Assembly (NCBI GenBank): GCA_946482295.1 | Contig: CAMLRB010000027.1 | Span: 1-23,658, forward strand | Reading direction: 5' to 3' | DNA length: 23,658 nucleotides | Source of the DNA: an uncultured Bacteriovorax sp. | Lineage (GTDB): Bacteria; Bdellovibrionota; Bacteriovoracia; Bacteriovoracales; Bacteriovoracaceae | Shown: positions 12,988-20,113 of the stretch, piece after piece | How the letters are laid out: each line of letters opens with the position of its first letter | Numbering within the stretch: position 1 is the first letter of the stretch | The notes under the pieces: model-generated | Database searches by the model: none | Told to the model about the DNA's origin: nothing | Seen by the model: the letters and a program-made list of their open reading frames with translations, nothing else | Translations under genes and position numbers: made by a program

Positions 12988-13368
12988 ATGAAAATTACAC
13001 TCGCATTTTTAATTCTAATTTCATCGACCTCTACTTTTGCTAAAGATAGCCGTTGGAAAATTTGTAAAGGTGACGTTGTTCTCTTCGAAGAAAACAGCAA
13101 GCTCATTATGAATGTATATGAACATCGCTCAAGTACAGGTCGCTCGACAGAACTCACACTTATTTATGGTGGCCATACATTAACTGGAACTTTCGATAAC
13201 AGTGAAAGCGATAGCGGTCTTATCAATTTGAAAAATGCGCAATCTACTTTTAACGGATGGATGACGGCTGATTCGCAATCGGATGTAATTGAATTGAGCG
13301 GCCACTTGAACGTGAATGCTTCAACTCCAGTAGAAGCAAAACTCAACTGCGAGTTATTGGCCGATTAG
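12988..13368 (+). CDS. Hypothetical exported protein
   Basis: This 126-residue protein begins MKITLAFLILISSTSTFAKD, a standard signal peptide with cleavage after FA-K near residue 18. The mature domain of about 108 residues is rich in short beta strands ('VVLFEENSKLIMNVYEH', 'ELTLIYGGHTLTGTFDN', 'DVIELSGHLNV'), with cysteines near 26 and 122 that could join the two ends. AGGGAG lies just before the ATG. It follows the membrane pair by 31 bases and may share its transcript. Its stop overlaps by 3 bases the stop of the convergent arrestin-like gene. No family is recognised. Confidence 0.7.
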   Translation: MKITLAFLILISSTSTFAKDSRWKICKGDVVLFEENSKLIMNVYEHRSSTGRSTELTLIYGGHTLTGTFDNSESDSGLINLKNAQSTFNGWMTADSQSDVIELSGHLNVNASTPVEAKLNCELLAD

Positions 13369-14120
13369 AGCAACTTTGGCTTCACTTCAGCGAGTATTGT
13401 TTGGAGTGAAGCAATGATAAAATCTTGATTGATCGAATCACCATAAATCATATATTGCTTTGAAGTGAAGACTTGTTCGAAATCTTTGGTCTTCTTCTGT
13501 GTTTGCATTGTTCCGCTAGACATATCTATTCCACGTAAATTAAAAGAATACTTAAGAGTCAGCGTTTTTTCTTTTTCACTTAAACAGAGAATCAGTGAAT
13601 CGATGTTACTCATTTCACGTGAAGTCGGCGGCATCAGTTTCACTTCAACCATCCCTTTCACACTTTTCATTTCTTTTACTTTAAAGCGAATAAAGTTTTC
13701 GATAATTTCTAAAGTTTGTTTAATCACCGGACGTGGTTCAATTACAAGTTCAATGTGACCGGCCGGTTGAACATCGTCTTTATCAAAAAACGTCAGATAG
13801 AGACTTCCATTTTTATCTGTCACAGAAGATGTTTCTGAAATTGTAAATTCGAATGAGAACTCTTTTTCTTCATTTGCATTAAGGGCGATGTTCGAGCCAA
13901 GGTTGTTTTCTGCCAGTTTGGAAAAAGCTTTGGCATCTTTTGTTTTAATTTTTTTGTAATTTCCTTCTGCCAGCATGATTTTAACTAGCGAAAGAGTGAT
14001 GTTGTCGGCGCTATGATTGCGAATTTTTAAACTGCCTTTAATAATATCGCCTTGATTCCATTTTTCTCCAATGGCCTCAAGTGTAAATTCTAATGGTTTT
14101 AAAAACGTTGTTCCTTTCAT
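13365..14120 (-). CDS. Arrestin-like (Spo0M-type) cytoplasmic protein, tentative
   Basis: The product is 251 residues from the ATG at 14118-14120, chosen because GGAG lies 5 bases before it; an ATG 11 codons upstream (14153) has no ribosome site. The opening 'LEFTLEAIGEKWNQGDIIKG', then 'SLKIRNHSADNITLSLVKIM', and later 'NANEEKEFSFEFTIS' have the alternating beta pattern and 'G..I.G.L.I.N' turn of arrestin-fold proteins such as Spo0M. A second beta-rich half runs from about 135. There is no signal peptide or membrane segment. Family assignment rests on pattern only and a different immunoglobulin-like sandwich is possible. It lies 46 bases downstream of the deacetylase gene on the same strand. 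Confidence 0.55.
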   Translation of the reverse strand: MKGTTFLKPLEFTLEAIGEKWNQGDIIKGSLKIRNHSADNITLSLVKIMLAEGNYKKIKTKDAKAFSKLAENNLGSNIALNANEEKEFSFEFTISETSSVTDKNGSLYLTFFDKDDVQPAGHIELVIEPRPVIKQTLEIIENFIRFKVKEMKSVKGMVEVKLMPPTSREMSNIDSLILCLSEKEKTLTLKYSFNLRGIDMSSGTMQTQKKTKDFEQVFTSKQYMIYGDSINQDFIIASLQTILAEVKPKLL

Positions 14121-14166
14121 GCGATCTCCAAAACGCTGTAAAGGAATCATCATATAGCAAGATTAA

Positions 14167-15051
14167 TTAGAGGGAAAGAATTTCGTTTAGCTTGGCCTTA
14201 AGGGCGTAGAAGACATCGAAGGCCTGTTTCTTACCGCCTCTATCATAGACAATTTGAGGAATGATCCCATTGTTGGCATAAGTATTTTTAGGGGCTTCAA
14301 GATAGATTGGATCTTTATACGCTTCAGCGATGCTGATGATAGACCATCCCTGTTTACGTAGTTCCTTGACCAGTGAATCGATGAACATAACAGTCGCATC
14401 CATTTCATGAAGAAGGATGACATGTTTTGGGGAACGTCCAATTGTTCTGACGGCGAGGTCATCGTAAAAATTCGCCGCTCCAATCACATGATTGAGAAAA
14501 AGTTTTTCAACTTTTTTGAAATCAATTTCTCTTCCTTTAGTTCTTGCTTGATTAATTTTTGATGAAAAAAGATAATCATCATTATCTATGGAGACCATGC
14601 CATTTCTATAATTTTTATCTTTTAACCAGGAACGCATCGGATCTCGTAATTTTTCCTCCCTCCCTTCATGTAAATATGGATAACGAAAATATTTTTGACC
14701 TGTAAAAAGAGGAGTCAAGAATTCATCGGCTTTCTTGGCATCTTTTGAAAACTCATCGAATCCAACATCATCTAGACGAGGATGTGAACAAGAGTGGTTG
14801 GCAATAAAATGTCCTGCATCTTTGTATTTTTTAAGTTGAGTGATAACTTCACTGGTTTTTTCTCTTTTACATGGATTGGCAAAGATCATCACGGGCGGTA
14901 CGTTCAGTGCTTTGAGTTTTTTTATGAGCGTGGTAGTTCTCTCTTCACTAGTAAAAAAAGCTGACGAAGGCATGGGGGCATCGTCAAAGGAAAGCGCAAC
15001 CTCTTTAGAATAAGCAGTTAGAGGAAGAAAAAGGAGAATAAGTATTTTCAT
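14167..15051 (-). CDS. Exported polysaccharide deacetylase (NodB-fold)
   Basis: This 294-residue protein has a signal peptide (1-15, MKILILLFLPLTAYS, cleaved before KE) and a carbohydrate esterase 4 domain: motif 1 'LSFDDAP' (D23 catalytic base, D24 metal), motif 2 'NHSCSH' (H86 and H90, metal), motif 3 'FRYPYLHEG' (R123), and late 'HVILLHEMD' (H215 catalytic acid). All catalytic and metal residues are present. Such enzymes remove acetyl groups from peptidoglycan or other N-acetyl-hexosamine polymers in the periplasm or outside. The start overlaps the LysR stop by 4 bases, so the regulator and enzyme are coupled. Predatory relatives deacetylate prey peptidoglycan; whether this one does cannot be said. 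Confidence 0.93.
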   Translation of the reverse strand: MKILILLFLPLTAYSKEVALSFDDAPMPSSAFFTSEERTTTLIKKLKALNVPPVMIFANPCKREKTSEVITQLKKYKDAGHFIANHSCSHPRLDDVGFDEFSKDAKKADEFLTPLFTGQKYFRYPYLHEGREEKLRDPMRSWLKDKNYRNGMVSIDNDDYLFSSKINQARTKGREIDFKKVEKLFLNHVIGAANFYDDLAVRTIGRSPKHVILLHEMDATVMFIDSLVKELRKQGWSIISIAEAYKDPIYLEAPKNTYANNGIIPQIVYDRGGKKQAFDVFYALKAKLNEILSL

Positions 15052-15944
15052 AGCGCTCCAAATCCACGAATAATTTTGACGATAGGGTGATTATCAAGTT
15101 CTTCCGTCGACATATTGGCGTAGATGTAAATGGAGTGCTTCCAATATCCGTCGCGAGGCCCCACCATAAATAATCTATTTTGGTAAAGAGACGATTTAAT
15201 GTAAGGCAATGGAAGAAAAGTACATCCAGTTCCACTGGCCACGAATCGCGCAAGACAAGACACAATATTACTTTCGAGAAGCACTGTTCTTTTTAGGCCT
15301 TCTTTTTTCATGAAAGTGACAAGTTCTTTTCCCAATTTAGTCGAAGGTGTCGGGATAATCAGATCTTGTCCGAAATAATCCATAACTTTCAAAATATTCC
15401 CGGGATTATCAAAGGTAGGAATTTTAGGGATTGTTGATGATGTGACAAAAAATACAGGAAAATCAATCTTGATAAACTTCCAGGATGTCTGAACTTTTTC
15501 ATGACTAAGGAGAATGTCTGTCTGATTGTTTTCTGTTCTACTGAGGGCCTCTTCTGTCGTTGAAGAAAAAATTTCAAGTTTTCCCTTCATTCTTCTGGCG
15601 ACTTTCGCCAAAACTTCGGCAACAAAGGGACGTTCCACTTCGTCAGTAACAAGAATTCGGGCAACCGGGGAACTTATTTTAAGTGTTTTTTCTTCCACGC
15701 ATTTTGAAACTTCATCTTTGAGATCAAAAAATAGTGAAGATGATTTTTGTAATTCATGTCCTTTTGAAGTTAAGCTGACAGATTTACCATTACGAAGAAA
15801 AAGCGGTGTCCCGAGTTGCTCTTCTAAGTTTTTAATCTGTTGACTGAGTGAAGGTTGAGTGATTCCTAAAATTCCAGCGGCCTTTGAAAAATTCAAGTGT
15901 TCCGCACAGACGAAGAAGGCATATAGATAATTCATATTATACAT
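15048..15944 (-). CDS. LysR-type transcriptional regulator
   Basis: This 298-residue protein has an N-terminal winged helix-turn-helix (about 4-65: 'FVCAEHLNFSKAAGILGITQ', 'PSLSQQIKNLEEQLGTPLFL', 'GKSVSLTSKG') and a periplasmic-binding-type effector domain (about 90-298, for example 'ARILVTDEVERPFVAEVLAK'). The layout around 'MNYLYAFFV' loosely recalls NhaR. The ATG at 15942-15944 fits the promoter; a second in-frame ATG at 15933-15935 matches the usual family start. It diverges from the three-gene HTTM set across a 77-base gap with two perfect dyads, and is coupled to a polysaccharide deacetylase downstream. It probably regulates itself and the divergent genes (inference). Confidence 0.93.
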   Translation of the reverse strand: MYNMNYLYAFFVCAEHLNFSKAAGILGITQPSLSQQIKNLEEQLGTPLFLRNGKSVSLTSKGHELQKSSSLFFDLKDEVSKCVEEKTLKISSPVARILVTDEVERPFVAEVLAKVARRMKGKLEIFSSTTEEALSRTENNQTDILLSHEKVQTSWKFIKIDFPVFFVTSSTIPKIPTFDNPGNILKVMDYFGQDLIIPTPSTKLGKELVTFMKKEGLKRTVLLESNIVSCLARFVASGTGCTFLPLPYIKSSLYQNRLFMVGPRDGYWKHSIYIYANMSTEELDNHPIVKIIRGFGAL

Positions 15945-15960
15945 ATAGGATTATCCTATA
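15944..15960. promoter_or_regulatory. 17-base perfect palindrome, probable LysR operator
   Basis: TATAGGAT (15944-15951), one central base, ATCCTATA (15953-15960). It covers the regulator's own -10 and start codon, so binding would block its expression. The symmetric T-N11-A core suits LysR-type sites. Confidence 0.65.
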
Positions 15961-15981
15961 ACAGGCAGGCAATTATTGCAA
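15953..15981 (-). promoter_or_regulatory. Promoter of the LysR-type gene (leaderless geometry)
   Basis: On the minus strand TTGCAA (15976-15981) and TAGGAT (15953-15958) are 17 bases apart, and the ATG follows the -10 by 8 bases. No Shine-Dalgarno sequence is seen. Each element overlaps one of the two dyads. Confidence 0.45.
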
Positions 15982-15987
15982 TTGCCT
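15967..15987. promoter_or_regulatory. Second perfect dyad over the divergent -35 elements
   Basis: AGGCAATT (15967-15974) and AATTGCCT (15980-15987) are perfect 8-base arms with a 5-base spacer. The right arm contains the TTGCCT -35 of the rightward genes and the dyad also covers the leftward -35. Confidence 0.65.
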
Positions 15988-16010
15988 ATTTTGTATTTTT
16001 CGTCTATAAT
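15982..16010 (+). promoter_or_regulatory. Promoter of the three-gene HTTM set
   Basis: TTGCCT (15982-15987) and consensus TATAAT (16005-16010) are 17 bases apart. The ATG at 16022 follows the -10 by 11 bases, giving a leader of about 5 bases and no Shine-Dalgarno sequence. Confidence 0.7.
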
Positions 16011-16021
16011 CAAGAACAGAT

Positions 16022-16366
16022 ATGGCTTACTTCTCGAATAATTCATTAATCGAAATAAAAAGTTTCATCAAATCTCATTTCAAAAACGTTACCGAAATCG
16101 AAATGATTTGCTTTTTCCGCCGAGATCAGACGAAGACCTTCTCCCCGAGAGATATCTGCAGTCAAATGTTCTTGAGCGAATTAATGACGAAACAAACTTT
16201 GGATCACTTACTATTGAAAGAATTAATCATCAAAATCAATGATTCGAACTTTCAATTCAATAAAAATTCGCCGTTTGAGATGAATGGATCTCTAAACATT
16301 CTCCAAGAGTTGTTCGTTCATCGAAAAGCGGCGATTATTGACACACTTTTCAGTACTCAATCTTAA
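16022..16366 (+). CDS. Hypothetical protein, possible winged helix
   Basis: This 114-residue soluble protein has no signal peptide. The middle, 'TFSPRDICSQMFLSELMTKQ' then 'TLDHLLLKELIIKINDSNFQ' (about 38-78), reads like a small winged-helix unit: helix, turn, helix, then two strands ending 'FQFNKN'. A final helix follows (about 89-110). If correct it could be a small DNA-binding or scaffolding partner; the assignment is pattern-based and no named family is recognised. It is the first gene behind a strong promoter overlapped by a dyad, divergent from the LysR gene. The next gene starts 21 bases after its stop. Confidence 0.65.
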   Translation: MAYFSNNSLIEIKSFIKSHFKNVTEIEMICFFRRDQTKTFSPRDICSQMFLSELMTKQTLDHLLLKELIIKINDSNFQFNKNSPFEMNGSLNILQELFVHRKAAIIDTLFSTQS

Positions 16367-16387
16367 AATACCAATTAAACTAAAGAG

Positions 16388-16798
16388 ATGACTCTTTTCC
16401 AAAAGTATCTCAATCTCGTAAAACCTCTGTTTCCTTCATGGAAGTTTTACGATGATTACTCAGAAACAATTATGCTTTTTTACCGTAGCGACGTTTCTGA
16501 CATCTGGAAACCACTTTATCGAACGCCTAAAACCTCTTTAAAGGGTCTTTTTGTCAACGCTCAAGGCAATTTGAGTCTTGCGATCCATTCCCATATTGGA
16601 CAGCTTTTAAACGACATTGAGACTCATGAAGGACAAATTCCTTTTGACCAAACGTTGTCTTACAAACTCACCATCAATATGGTTCAAGCTGCAATTACAC
16701 CTCAACAAAAATTTCAATTCAAACTAGCAAGTGTAAATAAAGAAGGGATCATCCAAGAAGATATTCTGCTCTCACCTATTTATGAGGTGAGTATTTAA
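16388..16798 (+). CDS. Hypothetical protein upstream of the HTTM-like gene
   Basis: This 136-residue soluble protein is rich in aromatic residues at the N-terminus ('FPSWKFYDDYSETIMLFYRS', about 15-34), followed by mixed alpha/beta sequence and a C-terminal strand 'DILLSPIYEVSI'. There is no signal peptide or membrane helix. The ribosome site is poor (AAAGAG abuts the ATG), so translation may depend on the gene 21 bases upstream. The stop TAA shares one base with the next ATG (TAATG), tight coupling with the HTTM-like membrane protein that suggests the two products work together. Not recognised as any named family. Confidence 0.68.
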   Translation: MTLFQKYLNLVKPLFPSWKFYDDYSETIMLFYRSDVSDIWKPLYRTPKTSLKGLFVNAQGNLSLAIHSHIGQLLNDIETHEGQIPFDQTLSYKLTINMVQAAITPQQKFQFKLASVNKEGIIQEDILLSPIYEVSI

Positions 16799-17568
16799 TG
16801 ACAATCGTAGCAGCATATGAACTCATTGCTCGCTTGATGGCCTTCGCCCTTTTTTGGCAGTCTATTGAATTCATCAAACTCAAGAACGAAATAACAGAAA
16901 AAGGAATTTGGCGCTGGAGTGATCTTCGAACAGAACTACTTTTCCTTCCTGCGCTTCTTGTGAAGTTTTTCGATTACATCATGCCTGAAAAAAATTTCAC
17001 ACGAATGATGAAGGTGAGATTAATGGCAACACTTGTCCTCATCATTTATCCTCAATCATCCAGCATCATCGCACTTTTGTTTGTGACAACTTTTTTGATC
17101 ACCATCAGGTGGCGAGGATCTTTTAATGGTGGTAGCGATTATATGTCTCTCATCGCGCTTCTTACTCTGCTCGTTGGATCGATGAACGTTCGCTGGATGG
17201 AAGGAGCGCTTTGGTATCTCACAATTCAAGTCATTCTCTCATATTTTATAGCGGGAGTTCATAAGGCAAAAAGAGCGAAATGGCAGACGGGAGAAGCGGC
17301 CGCTGACTTTATCTCGGCCCCTCATTATCAGGCGCCTCGCTTTGTTTTAAAAGCACTCGAGCATCCATTTATTTCCAAAATGTTTTCGTGGTCCGTCCTT
17401 TTATTTGAACTCGCCTATCCCTTAGTGCTGCTCTTTCCTAAGACGTTCTTCATTTTCGGAGTGCTCTTTCACCTCAGCAATTTCGCTATCTTTGGCCTCA
17501 ATCGCTTCTTTTGGGTTTGGCCCGCGACATACCCGGCCCTCTACTTATGCGCTTCATTGTTGAAATAA
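16798..17568 (+). CDS. HTTM-like (vitamin K-dependent carboxylase-related) membrane protein
   Basis: This 256-residue protein has several predicted membrane helices (about 8-22, 47-60, 75-104, 117-129, 138-154, 197-213, 215-233, 240-254). Typical HTTM features are 'FNGGSDYMSLIALLTLL' (110-126), 'YFIAGVHKAKRAKWQTGEAA' (149-168, matching the family 'aG..K....W..G.A') and 'LLFELAYPLVLLFPKTFFIF' followed by 'HLSNFAIFGLNRF'. HTTM domains are related to gamma-glutamyl carboxylase, but bacterial short forms have no known reaction. The conserved Lys and the His at 225 are the residues to examine. It is last in the three-gene set, with its ATG overlapping the preceding stop by one base. Confidence 0.75.
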   Translation: MTIVAAYELIARLMAFALFWQSIEFIKLKNEITEKGIWRWSDLRTELLFLPALLVKFFDYIMPEKNFTRMMKVRLMATLVLIIYPQSSSIIALLFVTTFLITIRWRGSFNGGSDYMSLIALLTLLVGSMNVRWMEGALWYLTIQVILSYFIAGVHKAKRAKWQTGEAAADFISAPHYQAPRFVLKALEHPFISKMFSWSVLLFELAYPLVLLFPKTFFIFGVLFHLSNFAIFGLNRFFWVWPATYPALYLCASLLK

Positions 17569-17640
17569 TTTCAAATGTGTCCCGAACTTTTAAAAAGCGT
17601 GGTAAACAAAATCACCTTTTGAAACTTATTAGGAGTCATT

Positions 17641-18129
17641 ATGAAATTTATTCTATTATTTGCTGCTTTAGTTTCTACACACGCTGCATTTGCTGAAACA
17701 TCTATCTATGAAGAAAACAATAAAGTGATTGCTTCTCTTGATGCTCATACAGATGCAAAAAAACTTTATACTGTTTTGAAGGTTTCTGAGACAGAAGCTC
17801 GTTCTGGAAAAGTAAAAGTTTTTAATTCAACAGATAAAAAAGCAACTATCTACTGTTACAAATCAAAAATCCCTGTAGGACTTCCTTACGGATGTACTCT
17901 TTCAATCGACATTAAAAACAAAGCAAAAGGAACAGTTGTAAAACTAGATGGGAATCGTCTGTTTGCTCATTTAACAAAAGAAGACTCTAAAGCACTTTTT
18001 AAAGCGCTTAACGTTCCAGCGATCAATGGATTTATGGGTGCTTCAAAAATATTCTCAACATCAGATGATAGAGCTGCAATCACTTGTTCATTCGAAACAA
18101 ACTGCCACATTTCAATGGATCATTACTAA
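17641..18129 (+). CDS. Hypothetical exported protein
   Basis: This 162-residue protein has a clear signal peptide (MKFILLFAALVSTHAAFAET, cleavage after AFA at about 18) and AGGAG (17631-17635) before the ATG. The mature part (about 144 residues) contains four cysteines (near 72, 85, 149 and 155), enough for two disulfides, and 'AKKLYTVLKVSETEARSGKV' as a helical segment. No lipobox is present, so the protein is periplasmic or secreted. No family is recognised. It lies 72 bases after the HTTM-like gene and is probably transcribed separately. It converges on the histidine kinase with only 2 bases between stops. Confidence 0.75.
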   Translation: MKFILLFAALVSTHAAFAETSIYEENNKVIASLDAHTDAKKLYTVLKVSETEARSGKVKVFNSTDKKATIYCYKSKIPVGLPYGCTLSIDIKNKAKGTVVKLDGNRLFAHLTKEDSKALFKALNVPAINGFMGASKIFSTSDDRAAITCSFETNCHISMDHY

Positions 18130-18131
18130 GC

Positions 18132-20048
18132 TTATTGTTTTAAGGGAATGACGACAGTAAACGTCGTTCCCGCTTTTTCTTCACTATGAACGCTCACTTT
18201 TCCATTATGACCTTCGACAAGTCCCCTTACTAAAGTTAATCCTAATCCCCATCCGATAATCGATCCTTGTTTGACTTTTTCAGCTCGTTTAAACTGCTGA
18301 AAAAGTTTTTCCTGCTCTTCTTTTTTGATGGGATTTCCTTCATTGTGAACTGCAATGATTATTTGATCTCTTGATGCTTTCAAAGAAACAATTACGTCTT
18401 TTCTTGGGTCACCGTACTTAATAGCGTTGTTACATAAATTTTCAAGGATCCTTCGAACGGCATCAGAATCAATGTTGCCAATGATTTCTTCTCCATCAAC
18501 AAAGACGAATCGATTCCCATGAATACTAGTCAGTTCATCTAGCGTTTCTTTTACGAGTTCTGTAACATTTTTCTTTTGAAATTTAAGAACTAGTTTTTCA
18601 CCGGCATTTATCAAGTTTGCATCTAATAAATCTCGAATCATGTGATCAGCTCGGTCCATGAGATCCGAAATTCTAAATGCAATTTTCTGTATGGCAGGAT
18701 CTTCAGATTTTCTAGAAATGAGTTGTGAACTCATTTTTGCAGCAGCTAGCGGTGTTCGAAGATCGTGAGACAACATGGCCACGAATCTCTCGCGCATTTC
18801 CCGTTCTTCATTTAAACGTTCGAGAATCATTTTGTGATCGTGAATATCAGTGTTCGCACCTACCCACTTTATGATTCTTCCATCATTACTTTTAATCGCA
18901 ACTGCACGAACAAGATGCCATCGATAGGTGCCATCTGTACCTCTTTTAAATCGTTGTTCCATCTCAAAATAATCACGTTTTTCATGAACTGTATTTTCTA
19001 CTTCAACTAGGGTTTCAGCGACATCTTCCGGATGCATGGGCAAGGCCTGGGGATCATTCCAAACCATTCCTCGAGGTTGATTAAGATATTTGTACCACCA
19101 ATCACTATACCAATCGACCTGCAGCTTAGCATCTGCTGTCCAAACAATCATCGGAAGTGCATTCGCAATTTCTTGAAAACGTTTATTATCTTCTTCCACC
19201 ATCATTCGCAATTGGACATGTTCGGTGACATCGGCAACGATGGCCATGATACCTTTGATATTGCCGTTTAAATCACGAAAGGGATGATAACCAAAATTCA
19301 ATATACGAGTTCTAGTTCCATTATCTCCTACAATTTTGAAGGGAATTTCACGGCCAATATGGGCCTTTCCATTGCGATAAACATTATCAAGGAGTGGAAT
19401 AAAATCATCAGCTTCGTGCTTGGAAAAAACTTCTCTGACAGTTTTTCCGACAACTTTTTTTTGAAGAAGCTCCTCATATGCAGGATTGGCCAATGTATAA
19501 AGATGCTCAGGTCCAATGAGTATGCACATAGGAATGGGCGATTGTTGAAAAAAATCATTCAATTCTTTTTCATGCATTTGATCGATTTCATTGCGATATT
19601 TTACGAATTCCGATGAGGCATTTCCGATTCCTCTATGAATAGCATCAAGGATAATTTTCTCAGACAAATCATCTAAACGTTCATTGTCACCACGAAAAAA
19701 ATCAAAGAGTATCCGTGTTAAAATTCTATATTCGATTAAAATATCATTAAGGTCGTAATGCATATGTGATGCTCGTTCACGTCCATGAGTTCCACCAATA
19801 TGCGCGCTCTCTTTTGTGTTATCTGCTGTTTTCCCCTCTGAGAGGGCCTCAATAAGATTTTCTAAAAAGTAAGGAAGACTATCGACAAGACTTTCTCGAT
19901 CAGTCATTGTTGCTGATTCCATCTCTCGACGTGCTCGTTCCACAAATTCTGCAATAACTTGATCTTTGATCCGACTTAATTTGTTTGCGGCCTGTTCGGG
20001 TGTAAGAGTGATCATACCTATTTTCACTGCTAAATCGATGCCGTTCAT
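18132..20048 (-). CDS. Sensor histidine kinase with RsbRD-like N-terminus and two PAS domains
   Basis: This 638-residue soluble kinase has no membrane segments. Domain order: RsbRD_N-like helical sensor (about 18-155, including 'HYDLNDILIEYRILTRILFD'); PAS 1 (about 165-280, 'FQQSPIPMCILIGPEHLYTL'); PAS 2 (about 290-405, PAS_3 type, 'WYSDWWYKYLNQP', 'MHPEDV', 'VGANTDIHDHK'); HisKA (about 415-480) with phospho-acceptor H428 in 'LSHDLRTPL'; HATPase (about 490-636) with N box 'NLCNNAIKYG', G1 'VHNEGNP' and G2 'GWGLGLTL'. The G1 box shows N-E-G rather than the usual D-X-G. No response regulator is adjacent, so it is an orphan; the receiver pair at 10920-11734 is one possible target. It diverges from the ClC gene. 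No Shine-Dalgarno sequence is seen at the ATG. Confidence 0.93.
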   Translation of the reverse strand: MNGIDLAVKIGMITLTPEQAANKLSRIKDQVIAEFVERARREMESATMTDRESLVDSLPYFLENLIEALSEGKTADNTKESAHIGGTHGRERASHMHYDLNDILIEYRILTRILFDFFRGDNERLDDLSEKIILDAIHRGIGNASSEFVKYRNEIDQMHEKELNDFFQQSPIPMCILIGPEHLYTLANPAYEELLQKKVVGKTVREVFSKHEADDFIPLLDNVYRNGKAHIGREIPFKIVGDNGTRTRILNFGYHPFRDLNGNIKGIMAIVADVTEHVQLRMMVEEDNKRFQEIANALPMIVWTADAKLQVDWYSDWWYKYLNQPRGMVWNDPQALPMHPEDVAETLVEVENTVHEKRDYFEMEQRFKRGTDGTYRWHLVRAVAIKSNDGRIIKWVGANTDIHDHKMILERLNEEREMRERFVAMLSHDLRTPLAAAKMSSQLISRKSEDPAIQKIAFRISDLMDRADHMIRDLLDANLINAGEKLVLKFQKKNVTELVKETLDELTSIHGNRFVFVDGEEIIGNIDSDAVRRILENLCNNAIKYGDPRKDVIVSLKASRDQIIIAVHNEGNPIKKEEQEKLFQQFKRAEKVKQGSIIGWGLGLTLVRGLVEGHNGKVSVHSEEKAGTTFTVVIPLKQ

Positions 20049-20055
20049 TTACAAC

Positions 20056-20070
20056 GCATCGTTTCGATGC
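20056..20070. promoter_or_regulatory. Inverted repeat between the kinase and ClC genes
   Basis: GCATCG (20056-20061), TTT, CGATGC (20065-20070). It lies 8 bases upstream of the kinase ATG and 9 bases before the ClC -35. Either an operator or a small hairpin in the kinase mRNA leader. Confidence 0.4.
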
Positions 20071-20078
20071 AGTTCCCA

Positions 20079-20107
20079 TTGAGCCAGTTCGACTTCTGCA
20101 TTATTTT
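20079..20107 (+). promoter_or_regulatory. Promoter of the ClC gene (leaderless geometry)
   Basis: TTGAGC (20079-20084) and TATTTT (20102-20107) are 17 bases apart. The ATG at 20114 follows the -10 by 6 bases, ACCTCC, the opposite of a ribosome site, so a leaderless transcript is the simplest reading. Confidence 0.55.
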
Positions 20108-20113
20108 ACCTCC

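Noticed and set aside
14121..14153. Upstream ATG for the arrestin-like gene
   Set aside because: No ribosome site, while GGAG sits at the right distance from the ATG at 14120.
16338..16369. Perfect TTGACA at 16338-16343 as a separate promoter for the gene at 16388
   Set aside because: The only -10-like element (TAAAAT) is 20 bases away, outside the usual range; the genes are only 21 bases apart and fit one transcript.
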